DNA of 59,223 bases from Caballeronia sordidicola (GTDB taxonomy: Bacteria; Pseudomonadota; Gammaproteobacteria; Burkholderiales; Burkholderiaceae). A program made the position numbers and the translations under genes. Under the pieces are notes generated by a model. The model saw only the letters and a list, made by a program, of their open reading frames with translations, searched no databases and had not been told where the DNA came from. Position 1 is the stretch's first letter; each line of letters starts with the position of its first letter. The stretch is from the NCBI RefSeq assembly GCF_002220365.1, contig NZ_MTHB01000057.1, positions 1 through 59,223 of the forward strand. The letters run 5' to 3'. Below are positions 50,019 through 58,670 of this stretch, in pieces.

Positions 50019-51476
50019 ATGGAAACGCGACACATTGTGACGGTCTTGATTGCGCTGATTCTGGGTAATTTGAGCCACAGCGCTCTCGCTCAGGGTCCTG
50101 CCGAATATACTTGCGGGCCCAATTCGTCCTGCTTATGCCTTCCAGACGGCTCTGTATCCTGTAGTTGTCCGGTTGGCGGGATGTGCTGCGGGCAAAACTG
50201 GAACTCAAGCACCTTCTATCCCAACTGCACTCCAAATTTTCTTCCCAACTGCGATCCCACCAATCCCAGTTGCATTACCTACTATACGTGCACTTGTACA
50301 GGCCCGATTGCGACTGGAATGCTCGCGTACTATCTGCTCGCCGTCACCTACATCCCTCCGGGCAACATGAGCACGACCTTGTACCTGCACGGCACCACTA
50401 TCGGCTCTCAAATTCAACTTCAAACGACTTCAGGAGATGGCCTCTCATTTCAATTCATGGCGCCGGCTGTTCAGTTCAGTGGAAGCTTTATATATAGTGA
50501 TATCACTGGCGAGGCGTTCCAAATGACCTCAAATGGTTCCTGGGGGCCGCAAGTCACTGCTAACACAGATCTGCCCGACCACCTGAACGACCTATTCTGG
50601 CTCTGGACGAACCCCCAAATGACCGTACAGAACCAGAACAACAACCAGACGGTTACGTCGTTGCAGCCTCCGCCCGGACAGCCGGTAAATGTGGTTGCTA
50701 TTAGCCTCGGAGAGCTCTTGGGATATGTGACTACGCCCGCTTACAAGGCCGCACAACTCGGTAACCTAACCTCGGCCGATAGGTCTGCGATTGTCAAGAC
50801 CGATCCATTCTTTAATACGGGCCCGGGGCCGGTTACACTGCCGGCCCCCGTACTAGATCCCACGCGCTTCGTTTACTTGAACGAGACCTGGCAAGTGAAC
50901 GGGCCGGACCATCAGCATGATCCTACGTATGGAGCCGGCTTCGACACCAGCACACAGCAGATTCACGGGATCATCAGCGGTTATCAGAATCAAGTTACCG
51001 TTAGCATTATGGGAGGTGGAACTGTCTCCTTCATCACTTCGGCCTCGGCGTTTATTGGAACTCAGTATCAGTTCACTTATCAGAAAACCACCCAGAGCAA
51101 TACTGGTACGATCACAGATGCTCAGGGGCTGCTCGAATCAAATACTGTCTGTTGGCATCAGGACGTTGATGTGTACTGGGACGGGGCGTTTGGAACATAT
51201 CTTTTTCAGCCGAAGGACAACGGAAGCAGCGATTGCAATGTCAACGCGGATGTGGTCGGAATGGTTAGAAACTTGCGGGGACGCCCAGTTGCAAACGCCC
51301 ACGTCACTGGCTTGGTGTTGCCGGGTGGCACAACCTGGCATACGTCGACCGACATACACGGCGTCTTCAAGTTCTATCACCTACTCCCTCGTGCTAAGTT
51401 GTTCCACGTGTCAGTTCCGAAAGGGAGCGATGTAATCCTAATGCGTAGTGTTCTACCCGTCACATTAGTTCATTAA
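50019..51476 (+). CDS. Secreted Cys-rich protein with C-terminal carboxypeptidase-regulatory-like domain
   Basis: 485 residues from the ATG at 50019. Signal peptide (IVTVLIALILGNLSHSALAQ). A Cys-rich stretch follows (YTCGPNSSCLCLPDGSVSCS, then CPVGGMCCG), with about 14 cysteines in the first 100 mature residues, suggesting disulfides. The middle is Thr/Asn/Gln-rich and beta-like. The last 70 residues (VVGMVRNLRGRPVANAHVTG; TSTDIHGVFKFYHLLP) match the CarboxypepD_reg/Cna-B-like fold. Probably an extracellular or surface protein; role unknown. Confidence 0.6.
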   Translation: METRHIVTVLIALILGNLSHSALAQGPAEYTCGPNSSCLCLPDGSVSCSCPVGGMCCGQNWNSSTFYPNCTPNFLPNCDPTNPSCITYYTCTCTGPIATGMLAYYLLAVTYIPPGNMSTTLYLHGTTIGSQIQLQTTSGDGLSFQFMAPAVQFSGSFIYSDITGEAFQMTSNGSWGPQVTANTDLPDHLNDLFWLWTNPQMTVQNQNNNQTVTSLQPPPGQPVNVVAISLGELLGYVTTPAYKAAQLGNLTSADRSAIVKTDPFFNTGPGPVTLPAPVLDPTRFVYLNETWQVNGPDHQHDPTYGAGFDTSTQQIHGIISGYQNQVTVSIMGGGTVSFITSASAFIGTQYQFTYQKTTQSNTGTITDAQGLLESNTVCWHQDVDVYWDGAFGTYLFQPKDNGSSDCNVNADVVGMVRNLRGRPVANAHVTGLVLPGGTTWHTSTDIHGVFKFYHLLPRAKLFHVSVPKGSDVILMRSVLPVTLVH

Positions 51477-51601
51477 ACTCCATTTGAATTTATCTTGCAA
51501 AAGCAGCGATTAGCGGCGCTCTCCCTACTTTGAGAGTACGTCAACTACACGCCCTCGCTCTGGGCAACTGATCTATCACTGATCCCAGTACATCGACGAA
51601 T

Positions 51602-52369
51602 TCAGCGCGACGTATCCGCGTCAAATTCAGGATCAGCGTCGATCGAGGCTTCGGTTGTGCGCTTTTTGGATTTCGTCTTTCGCTTCTTGGATTCGTATTT
51701 GGCGTTATGCGCCCTGACTTCGCGCCGGCTGTATGGGCGGGGCTCCGTGTAGGTGCTGCCAAGGGAACCCCCTTCCTGCCTCTGACCAGTCAGCGTCGCC
51801 TTTGCTATCGTCGGCGCGACCACGTGACCGTTACTGCACTTACAGGCCTCGGCGAGGTCGAGGCGGTGACTTACGGTGTCCCCACATTGGCGGCACATCG
51901 CCCGATAGGTATCGGGCATTGTGATGCCCTCCATGCTGCGCTTGATCGAGATGACGAGTTTCCGGCCGTCCATCAATTTAAGCGGCGCGGTCGCGGCATA
52001 GGCCTCGGCGTCTCGAGTGAACCCGCGCGTCGTCACGAAAAACCCCTCGGCCGCGTTGGCCTCTATGACAGCCGAATGCAGGCGCATCACATCCCTGACT
52101 GGGATCGATGCTGAGTTGTTCGTTGGCGCGATGGCGACCAGATATTTTTTTCCATCCTTCGTCGTGACTAAATTTCCGGCATCCGGGGCCGTTTGCACTT
52201 CATAACCGCTGCGTTCGAGCATGCTGACGATCAAGCCTCGCAATTCCGGTCCGTGCAGTAGCCGCAGAGATTCCACGGTCGGCACGATCGCGCGGCTCAG
52301 GCGGCCGAGTTCCTCCTGGCGCAATTGATCGGCAGCGCGGGCAAAGTCTGGTGAAGCTGGGCTCATCAT
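51602..52369 (-). CDS. Mrr-like restriction endonuclease-fold protein, catalytic motif degenerate
   Basis: 255 residues. Residues about 38-135 follow the Mrr_cat pattern: LHGPELRGLIVSMLERSGYE, then AEGFFVTTRGFTRDAEAYAA and KLMDGRKL. The D and QxK catalytic positions are not recognisable: DAGNLVTTKDGKKYLVAIAP stands where D-G-D and QCK usually occur. A zinc-ribbon-like CRQCGDTVSHRLDLAEACKC follows, then a strongly basic tail. It may bind modified DNA without cutting. Confidence 0.7.
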   Translation of the reverse strand: MMSPASPDFARAADQLRQEELGRLSRAIVPTVESLRLLHGPELRGLIVSMLERSGYEVQTAPDAGNLVTTKDGKKYLVAIAPTNNSASIPVRDVMRLHSAVIEANAAEGFFVTTRGFTRDAEAYAATAPLKLMDGRKLVISIKRSMEGITMPDTYRAMCRQCGDTVSHRLDLAEACKCSNGHVVAPTIAKATLTGQRQEGGSLGSTYTEPRPYSRREVRAHNAKYESKKRKTKSKKRTTEASIDADPEFDADTSR

Positions 52370-52577
52370 GGGGCGATGCTAGAGGCTGGCCCCCTGCCCT
52401 TCAAGCCGTTTTATGCGCCGGCCGGACCTTGGCTATTCGAGATGCCCGTTCCATGGGCTTGGCAGCGCGGCTTGCGGCTTCGCGAACGGCCTGCCCCGGC
52501 CTGCACCTTGTCTCTTGAATTGTCACGGTGCGACCATTGGCGATGTAGCCTTTTCCGAGCTGGGCGCCGCCAGCAAT

Positions 52578-52727
52578 TCAGCGCTTTCGCGGCGCGACGA
52601 GAGGATTCACCTTGCGGCCCTTCTTCGCGTCGGCAATGGCGGTTTTCTTTTCGGCATCGATATCGAGCAGAGGGGTTTTCTCTTGCCGTATCTGCCTCAT
52701 GTCTTTTTTGACCTCAATCCGCAGCAT
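52578..52727 (-). CDS. 49-residue basic protein, third gene of TA operon
   Basis: ATG at 52727 overlaps the antitoxin stop (TGATG). MLRIEVKKDMRQIRQEKTPL, then DIDAEKKTAIADAKKGRKVN and a basic end. No recognised family. Overlap with the antitoxin suggests co-translation, so it may be a third component of the module or an unrelated small gene trailing it. A frame relic cannot be excluded. Confidence 0.4.
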   Translation of the reverse strand: MLRIEVKKDMRQIRQEKTPLLDIDAEKKTAIADAKKGRKVNPLVAPRKR

Positions 52728-53014
52728 CAAACGAGCTCGAGCCGCACCTGACGCCCCACCAGTGCCGCCGCCCGCTGCAAGCTGGAAAGGGTGACGTCGC
52801 TAGCTGGATCGAGCAGACGATCAACTTGTGTCCGGCTGGTGTGCAGCAGTTTCGCCATGCCCGCCTTGGAAAGGCTGCGCTCCTTCATCGCCTCGCTCAA
52901 CTGCCAGGCCACCACTTCCTTGATGGCTTGCGTCTGCAATTCCTCGAAGATGCCCTCTTCTTTGAGGAACTCGTTGAGACTGCTGCCAATATGGGGGTTA
53001 TGTTTTTTGCTCAT
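52727..53014 (-). CDS. XRE-family antitoxin of RelE/HigB-type module
   Basis: 95 residues. SLNEFLKEEGIFEELQTQAI, VVAWQLSEAMKERSLSKAGM, then a helix-turn-helix (AKLLHTSRTQVDRLLDPASD, VTLSSLQRAAALVGRQVRLE). This is the HigA-type antitoxin encoded after its toxin. The start overlaps the toxin stop by four bases (ATGA). Confidence 0.85.
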   Translation of the reverse strand: MSKKHNPHIGSSLNEFLKEEGIFEELQTQAIKEVVAWQLSEAMKERSLSKAGMAKLLHTSRTQVDRLLDPASDVTLSSLQRAAALVGRQVRLELV

Positions 53015-53373
53015 GATCCTGTGACCTCCTTCATTCGTTTTTTCGCCAAATCCAGGTCTTCCTGCGGCGTCTTCTGTGTTTTCTTGATGAACCCATGCAA
53101 AGCCACTAGCTGACCCGCGTGGACACAGAACAGCACGCGGGAAATACGCTTGCCGGGCAAGCTACTGCGCACCTCCCAAAGGCCGCCTCCCATCGGGCGG
53201 CACAAGGGCATCCCTACCGGCCAACGCCATTGAGCGCGCATCAGGTCGCGGCCAACTTCCTTGCGCTCGTCCTCTGCCAAGCTCTTAATCCATTCAAGCA
53301 CCGGCTCCGTCCTCGCGCTGGTACGGTAGAAAACCAGCGGCATTTTCGTGCCATCTTCTTTTTGTTGAGCCAT
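53011..53373 (-). CDS. Gp49/HigB-like toxin
   Basis: 120 residues. MPLVFYRTSARTEPVLEWIK, LAEDERKEVGRDLMRAQWRW, CRPMGGGLWEVRSSLPGKRI, SRVLFCVHAGQLVALHGFIK and KKTQKTPQEDLDLAKKRMKE match the phage-derived Gp49/HigB-like RelE-superfamily toxins, which cleave mRNA on ribosomes. It looks full length with an intact antitoxin behind it. Confidence 0.88.
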   Translation of the reverse strand: MAQQKEDGTKMPLVFYRTSARTEPVLEWIKSLAEDERKEVGRDLMRAQWRWPVGMPLCRPMGGGLWEVRSSLPGKRISRVLFCVHAGQLVALHGFIKKTQKTPQEDLDLAKKRMKEVTGS

Positions 53374-53388
53374 GGTGCTCCTTTAAAA

Positions 53389-53398
53389 GTACATGTAC
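53389..53398. promoter_or_regulatory. GTACATGTAC palindrome upstream of TA operon
   Basis: Perfect 10-bp palindrome, 16 bases upstream of the toxin start and close to a promoter-like TTGCAA on the minus strand. The expected place for autoregulation by the toxin-antitoxin complex; not proven. Confidence 0.4.
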
Positions 53399-53526
53399 CA
53401 TAAAAGGTTCATCATTGCAAGCTTTTTGTTGGGTCGCGTCTGAGACCTCCTCGCCGAGAACGGCTGTTCGGCTTTCGGCTTCCTTCATGGCATTTATAAG
53501 AAACATCCTAAGGCTGCGTTGGATCA

Positions 53527-53904
53527 TCACAATGATCGGCCGCCCCTGCCTCGGGTCGGATTATTGGCCCGTTCCTGCAGCGCCTCGTTGGTGGCGATGC
53601 GGGCCCCCTTCTCGTCGATGACAGCACCAGAAATAACCTGCCGCATCGGTTCATAGTCGCCGTCATGGAATCCAATGATCGAAGCCTCGTTCCAAGGCGT
53701 CGGATCGATCTTGCGCAAGTCGATGTGGTGCTCGGCCGTTTGGCTCAGAACTTTGAGGAAAGCGCGCTGTGTACGGCCATTCCCTTCGCGGAAGGGATGG
53801 ATGGCGTTCAGTTCGGAAATATGCTCGGCAGCGCGACCGGCGAACTGCTCGGCCGTCAGGCCGCATAAATTGGGGTCCGAGGAGCAACGGAACAGGGAAG
53901 TCAG
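53527..53904 (-). pseudogene. Fic-family protein, C-terminal part only
   Basis: The minus-strand frame ending at 53527 reads LTAEQFAGRAAEHISELNA, then the complete Fic motif HPFREGNGRTQRAF, EHHIDLRKIDPTPWNEASII and ISGAVIDEKGARIATNEALQ. Upstream, the frame meets a TAA near 53905 and the rest of the Fic domain is absent. Fic proteins AMPylate targets as toxins. The fragment keeps its active-site loop but is too short to be a working enzyme. Confidence 0.75.
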
Positions 53905-54079
53905 TTAAGCCCGGCGAACTCGCCTGACGTGGAGTTTCGCGGAGCCGATGATCTGAGGGCAGTTTACGGTAGAGTCGAGATGTGGCGCGGTGGCAGTAGG
54001 TTCGGTTTGTCTGTTGCCGCCCCTTTCGTCTGGCGGTGCCCGAGTAACCTCGCCCTAACTCCGTTTCCACACCCCGCTC

Positions 54080-54117
54080 ATCGAACCGGACATGCAGATC
54101 TCCCGCATCCGGCTCTC
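54080..54117 (-). ncRNA. Group II intron domain V
   Basis: On the minus strand GAGAGCCGGATGCGGGAG then ATCTGCATGTCCGGTTCGAT folds as the short hairpin with the catalytic AGC triad (here in GAGCCGGAT) conserved in bacterial group II introns. It is the part of the ribozyme most easily recognised by eye. Confidence 0.75.
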
Positions 54118-54150
54118 GGACAGGACATCACGCCTTCACACACAGCAGGT

Positions 54151-54954
54151 TCACACCCATGGACCAGTCAGACGCACGAGACCGAAGTGCCCGTAGAGGT
54201 GCTGGGATGGATAAGTCCCGCCCCTGCGACGTCGAACCTTGTACTTGTTGCGTAACCACCGACGCAACCGCGTAGCGGTGTAGCTGTCGAGCGCCCGATA
54301 CGCGCGTCTGTCCGTGCCTACCTTGAAGTAGTTCGCCCAGCCGCGCAGCGTGCGGTTCAACCTGCCCACCAACTCCGTGGTCTCTTGCCACACCGTCTTG
54401 AGTGCGGTCATCGCATGAATCTTTTCGACCATGCGCCGGATACTCTTCTTCGACGGACGCATGCCCATACGGGCCTGGCCAGTCGTCGCGGAGTACAGCC
54501 GCCCAAACGTATAACCCAGGAAGTCGAATTCGCCTTCCGGCACCTTGCAGATTCGTGTCTTCTCCTCGTTGACCGTCAGCTTCAGTTTGTCCATGATCTC
54601 GCGCATTCGTGACAAGGCTTCCTCAGCCTTCCCTTTCTTGCACAGGATCACCAGATCGTCCGCGTAAGTCACGATTCGACTGCCAAGACTGCGCTGAAGT
54701 CCGAGCTTCTTCCATGCCAGCACAAACCGGCGCATGTAAATATTCGCCAGCAGTGGTGAGATGGGTGAGCCTTGCGGAATGCCACGTCTGCTGTCTCTGG
54801 CCTCCGTCGTACGTTTCTTCCGGCCTCGGTTATCGGTTTCTTCAACGGGGCATTCCAGCCACATCCGGATCAGATGCAGCACGCGCCGATCAACGATGCG
54901 TCGCGCAAGCGACAGCATCAGTTCGGCGTGTGGAATACTTCCGAAGGAAACCAC
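54151..54954 (-). pseudogene. ltrA: Group II intron reverse transcriptase/maturase, N-terminus lost
   Basis: 267 residues remain: [40 protein letters not shown], the YADD active site in [35 protein letters not shown] and the GIIM maturase domain ([32 protein letters not shown]). About 150-200 N-terminal residues are missing; a stop codon lies just upstream of the break. Confidence 0.85.
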
Positions 54955-54965
54955 GACAGACTACC

Positions 54966-55424
54966 CCTCTCCATGACGTTCCTGAATCGGTCGTCATCGC
55001 GCGAGCAGGCCATCCCTTCCAAGGAATGCGACTCCAAGTTATCAGCCGACGGCAATACGCCGGCCGGCCGCACCTCTTGCTGATCCTTCCCGACGAGTCG
55101 CGCGGCCTTATCCCCGTCGATTGGACCGATTTCCCCGCTTCAACCACCAACGGCATTCCCACCGCCGCCGCATCGGGAGCCGACGCAATCGGCTCACTTG
55201 CCGATCTACTCCACGCTCGCCTGATCATTGACGCTTTACTGCGCCACACGGAACAGGAGAGTCACGATGCAACTGAACTTACCCCTAGCGGATCTGCCAT
55301 CCGACGCGGGCAGTCTGTGGGAACAACTCGACCCGACGACGCGCGATGCGGTGATCGACGCGCTCGCTCAAGCAATCGCAAAGCTCGTGACGCAAAGCCA
55401 TCCGAACCAACGGGAGAACGATGA
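54966..55424 (+). pseudogene. DUF5372-like protein of a serine-recombinase element, 5' end lost
   Basis: The plus frame reads SVVIARAGHPFQGMRLQVIS, RRQYAGRPHLLLILPDESRG, LIPVDWTDFPAS and GADAIGSLADLLHARLIIDA. This matches the small first protein of three-gene recombinase elements (HPF...LILPD...WTD). No start codon is visible because the sequence joins the intron fragment at about 54960. The frame stays open past 55267, overlapping the next gene. Confidence 0.55.
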
Positions 55425-55431
55425 TGAGTGA
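55267..55431 (+). CDS. Small accessory protein of the serine-recombinase element
   Basis: 54 residues: MQLNLPLADLPSDAGSLWEQ, LDPTTRDAVIDALAQAIAKL. GGAG-like site upstream (CAGGAGAGTCACG). This short gene commonly sits between the DUF5372 gene and the recombinase in such elements. Overlaps the recombinase start. Confidence 0.6.
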   Translation: MQLNLPLADLPSDAGSLWEQLDPTTRDAVIDALAQAIAKLVTQSHPNQRENDDE

Positions 55432-55576
55432 CGCCTCCAACAAGATCAGCGCCAGTCATTTGCAGCGCACCGCGTTCGTCTACATCCGTCAGTCCAGCGC
55501 CAGCCAAGTTGAGAACAATCGTGAATCGACGCAACGCCAGTACGCGCTCGCTCAACGGGCCACAACCCTTGGCTGA
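55421..55576 (+). pseudogene. Large serine recombinase, N-terminal stub
   Basis: 51 residues: ISASHLQRTAFVYIRQSSAS, QVENNRESTQRQYALAQRAT. The catalytic serine lies in YIRQSSAS. A TGA at 55574-55576 ends the frame where a Trp (TGG) would be expected, and no recombinase sequence follows. So the element is truncated here, not merely interrupted. Confidence 0.7.
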
Positions 55577-55663
55577 GGTATGACCGGGATTCGTAAAAAA
55601 TCCGCCACATCTCAATCTAAGACACTGATATAAAAGAGGAACTGATGGCCGGTTTCACAGCGC

Positions 55664-56683
55664 TCAGTGCTTCGTTACGTGCGCTGGTACCTCTTCCGTT
55701 ACCGATTCAATCCCATGCGCGTCGATTGTGTTGAACGCTTCGGCCAGCGCAGCCCCATCGGTCGGGAACAGATCATCCCAAACCGTGGACGTCCCGAACG
55801 AGTCGACGATTTCCAGCACCCAGCCATCGCGGCCATTATTATCGGACCGATAGATGTGCACATCGACAGAGGTGTCGCCGCGGGTTATGGCTGTAGACAG
55901 CGGGGACAATGCAAGTGGGTGAAACGCTTCTTCCGTTGCACGGCCGAGCGAATCGACAAGGAACAGGTCGTCGAACTCGTTCTCGTCTTGCGCGTCTGGA
56001 TCTCTCCGCTCGGTCAGCTTCCTTGTCCTGTCTTTCGGCCTTGAAACCGCCGGGATCATGTTTGGCCGCTCGCCTTGTTCCATCAATTTTCGGCGCTCCT
56101 CGCACCAGTATTGATGGATATTGAGCGCTGAAGCCGTGAGCAAGTTTGCGAACGATCGACGTTGCTCGACCGTGTAATCTCGCTGCACCAGATCTTCGTA
56201 TCCGGAGGCGGTCCCGAACAAAAGAATGACATTGAACCAACTGGGGTGCCGTTCAATCAGCGGCTCCCAAGCTTCCCGATCCAGGTCGATGCCCTTGCAA
56301 TAGCCCTCGCACCATTCGTCGAAGACAAGAATCTCTTCACCCTTCCACTCGGTGGAGTGCAAAGGAGGCGAGAACAGATCTGGACAGTGATTCAGGGTGT
56401 TGTTGACGTCGTTCCAGTATTGAATGATCAGCCCGGTGACCTTGCGTGCCCGACCTGCTGACAGAAATCTGGGCTGACGTGTTGCGTGCCTTGCATCCCA
56501 GATCCACGGAAGAATTGTGCTTGGCATGATCACGTTCGGTCCAGAGATGACGGCGGTCAGGAAGCCGTGCAACATGACGGCGTCCATCGCATCGTCGCAA
56601 ACGGCATTGCTCGAAAGAAAGCGTTCAAGGAAATCAAACTCTTCGTTAGTTAGCGGCTCGTCGAATTCGGGATCGAGATTCAT
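55664..56683 (-). CDS. UPF0149 (YecA/YgfB) family protein with extra C-terminal domain
   Basis: 339 residues from the ATG at 56683. Residues about 1-185 are a UPF0149 domain (LTNEEFDFLERFLSSNAVCD, MLHGFLTAVISGPNVIMPST, VFDEWCEGYCKGIDLDREAW). The C-terminal 100 residues (GRATEEAFHPLALSPLSTAI, VDVHIYRSDNNGRDGWVLEI, TVWDDLFPTDGAALAEAFNT) are a separate small alpha/beta domain seen in plasmid proteins, with unknown function. A possible Tn3-linked passenger; function unknown. Confidence 0.7.
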   Translation of the reverse strand: MNLDPEFDEPLTNEEFDFLERFLSSNAVCDDAMDAVMLHGFLTAVISGPNVIMPSTILPWIWDARHATRQPRFLSAGRARKVTGLIIQYWNDVNNTLNHCPDLFSPPLHSTEWKGEEILVFDEWCEGYCKGIDLDREAWEPLIERHPSWFNVILLFGTASGYEDLVQRDYTVEQRRSFANLLTASALNIHQYWCEERRKLMEQGERPNMIPAVSRPKDRTRKLTERRDPDAQDENEFDDLFLVDSLGRATEEAFHPLALSPLSTAITRGDTSVDVHIYRSDNNGRDGWVLEIVDSFGTSTVWDDLFPTDGAALAEAFNTIDAHGIESVTEEVPAHVTKH

Positions 56684-56990
56684 GGTATTCCCCACGGTGG
56701 TACACGGTAGACGCGATACTGATCGCCTGTGCTGTCGTTGTCGCTGACGTGCAACTCGATGCAGCGCTCGCACGCAATCATTTCGGCGAGCGTCGGGATG
56801 ACGACATTTTACCCGATGGGGCGGTGTGTGAATCGAGCTGACGGTCGGCACACCGACGAATTTACATGCATCCCTATCGCTAACCTTTATTATCGATAGA
56901 GATACATTTTTCGATAAAACTCCCGTTTCGGGAAACGTGAGACACCTTGACGTGCCGCTCCCCGGCCATCACGTTGCCTATAATCTCCGG
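56684..56990. other. Intergenic region with candidate recombination and transposon-end sites
   Basis: 307 bases. CGGTGTG (56822-56828) and CACACCG (56849-56855) form an inverted repeat; TTATCGA and TCGATAA (56890-56917) form another. The sequence GATGGGGCGGTGTG near 56815 has the GGGG start seen at Tn3-family ends, but no 38-bp end could be confirmed. Probably the resolution-site region of the transposon at right. Confidence 0.45.
56890..56917. other. Candidate crossover site for the tyrosine recombinase
   Basis: TTATCGA ... TCGATAA with a 14-base interval in an AT-rich stretch 73 bases upstream of the recombinase gene. Tyrosine-recombinase transposons carry such an inverted-arm core site next to the gene (as irs/rst sites of Tn4430/Tn4651). 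Confidence 0.4.
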
Positions 56991-58670
56991 ATGCCGAACG
57001 TTCCGTTGCCCCCGTCCTTTCCTGACACTGCGTCCCTATCCGCGCTGCGCGCGTGGTACGCAGGCGTCGGCGCGCGCGAGGCGGTCGAACGTTATTGCCC
57101 GCAGGCGCTCGAAGGCGGCCAGTCTGCGCGCGGCGTGATCGGCCGAATTCGCCGGCAGCTTGCCGGTTTCGCCCTCAGCCGGCATCGTTCAGATCTGGCC
57201 CGGCTGTTCCAGTGCGCGGTGGGCGAACGGTCCCGTCACCGCAAGGCCGCGACCCGGGCGCTGGATATCCTGCCAACGCTTGCGATCCCGCAACCGCAGG
57301 TGAGCGATGCGGTCGATGTCTGGCTGCCAGCCCGTGTTGTCCCCATGCTGCATCAGCATGGCATCCGGACGCTGGCTGATCTGACCGTGCGCATCCCTCG
57401 TCGGCAGCGCTGGTGGCGCACGATTGCCGGACTCGGCGTGCGCAGCGCACGTCATATTGAGGCCTTCTTTGCCTCCCACCCGGTACTTACCGAACGCGCC
57501 CGCGCGCTGATCGTGGTGGCGACGCCGGAACCCGTGGTGCCGTGGGAAAACATCCACGTGCCACATGACGTCGACGGCTCGCGTGGCGCCTTCCGCGCAC
57601 CGAAGCCGATGTGTGCGCTCGAGGCCGATAACGACTATCAGGCGATCAACGCCTGGCTCGACCGGCACGAAGCCGCCGAAACTCAGCGTGCCTATCGCCG
57701 GGAAGCCGAGCGCCTGCTGCTCTGGGCGATTGCCGAGCGCGGCAAAGCGCTGTCTTCGCTCACGAGCGAGGATGCGACCGCTTATCGTGCCTTCCTGCGC
57801 CATCCCACACCCGGCGCCCGGTGGGTCGCGCCGGCGCGCCCGCGATCGTCGTCCGAATGGCGGCCGTTCACGGGCGCGTTGTCGCCAGATTCCATCGCCT
57901 ATGCGCTGTCAGTTCTGAGTGCAATGTTTCGCTGGTTGATCGAGCAGCGCTACGTGCTCGCGAATCCGTTTGCCGGCCTCAGGGTGCGCGGCGCGCAGCG
58001 CAATGGTGGGTTGGACATCTCGCGCGCCTTTACGGCCGGAGAGTGGGAGTTGATCCGCACGATTGCCGATGGCCTGGAATGGTCGCATGGCTGGGCGATT
58101 CCCGCCGCACAGCGTCTGCGCTTTCTGCTCGATTTCGGTTACGCGACCGGCCTGCGCGCAGGCGAACTGGTCAGCGTTACACTCGGCGGCATCATGACCG
58201 GCACGCGTGGCGAGCGGTGGCTTCACCTCACCGGTAAGGGGGCGAAGGCTGGCAAGGTGGTGCTGCCGCCGCTCGCACGATTTGCGTTGGACCAGTACCT
58301 GATGCAGCGCGGTCTGCCCGTGAGCCCCGCACGCTGGGCACCGGATACGCCGCTGCTCGGCCATCTCGATGAACCCGGCGGCATCACCACGCCGCGTCTG
58401 AGGGAGGTGCTGCGCCGGTTCTTCCGGAGCGCCGCCGACGCAATTCGGGCCGACCACCCGGCACTCGCCGACAAGCTGCAGCGCGCGACGCCACACTGGC
58501 TGCGCCACACGCACGCAACAAATGCTCTCGCACAGGGCGCCACGCTAACGACTGTGCGCGACAATCTGCGTCACGCGTCGATCACAACGACCTCGATCTA
58601 CCTGGACGACGACGAAGTTCAGCGTACCCGGCAGATCGAGCAGATCTTTGCGCGGCGGCAGCCAACGTGA
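56991..58670 (+). CDS. Tyrosine recombinase of a Tn3-family transposon
   Basis: 559 residues from the ATG at 56991. An N-terminal extension (about 1-230) with a helix-hairpin-helix-like PMLHQHGIRTLADLTVRIPR; core-binding region AINAWLDRHEAAETQRAYRR; catalytic domain with R in GYATGLRAGELVSVTL, K in LTGKGAKAGKVVLPP, HxxR in HWLRHTHATN, and Y in SITTTSIYLDDDE. In Tn3-family elements of this branch such enzymes resolve cointegrates. The stop overlaps the transposase start (GTGA). Confidence 0.88.
   Translation: MPNVPLPPSFPDTASLSALRAWYAGVGAREAVERYCPQALEGGQSARGVIGRIRRQLAGFALSRHRSDLARLFQCAVGERSRHRKAATRALDILPTLAIPQPQVSDAVDVWLPARVVPMLHQHGIRTLADLTVRIPRRQRWWRTIAGLGVRSARHIEAFFASHPVLTERARALIVVATPEPVVPWENIHVPHDVDGSRGAFRAPKPMCALEADNDYQAINAWLDRHEAAETQRAYRREAERLLLWAIAERGKALSSLTSEDATAYRAFLRHPTPGARWVAPARPRSSSEWRPFTGALSPDSIAYALSVLSAMFRWLIEQRYVLANPFAGLRVRGAQRNGGLDISRAFTAGEWELIRTIADGLEWSHGWAIPAAQRLRFLLDFGYATGLRAGELVSVTLGGIMTGTRGERWLHLTGKGAKAGKVVLPPLARFALDQYLMQRGLPVSPARWAPDTPLLGHLDEPGGITTPRLREVLRRFFRSAADAIRADHPALADKLQRATPHWLRHTHATNALAQGATLTTVRDNLRHASITTTSIYLDDDEVQRTRQIEQIFARRQPT

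Larger units (their letters stand above)
54058..54960 (-). mobile_element. Group II intron, 3' half
   Basis: Contains the maturase C-terminal half and, downstream on the minus strand, a typical domain V (54080-54117: GAGCCGGATGCGGGAG, then CCGGTTCGAT pairing) followed by GAGCGGGG of domain VI. The 5' half of the intron and the first half of the reverse transcriptase are missing; the break is near 54955. The exact 3' end of the intron is approximate. Confidence 0.75.

Noticed and set aside
2345..54400. CRISPR arrays, tRNA and rRNA genes
   Set aside because: Looked for regularly spaced repeats, cloverleaf CCA ends and rRNA signatures while reading; none seen in the window.
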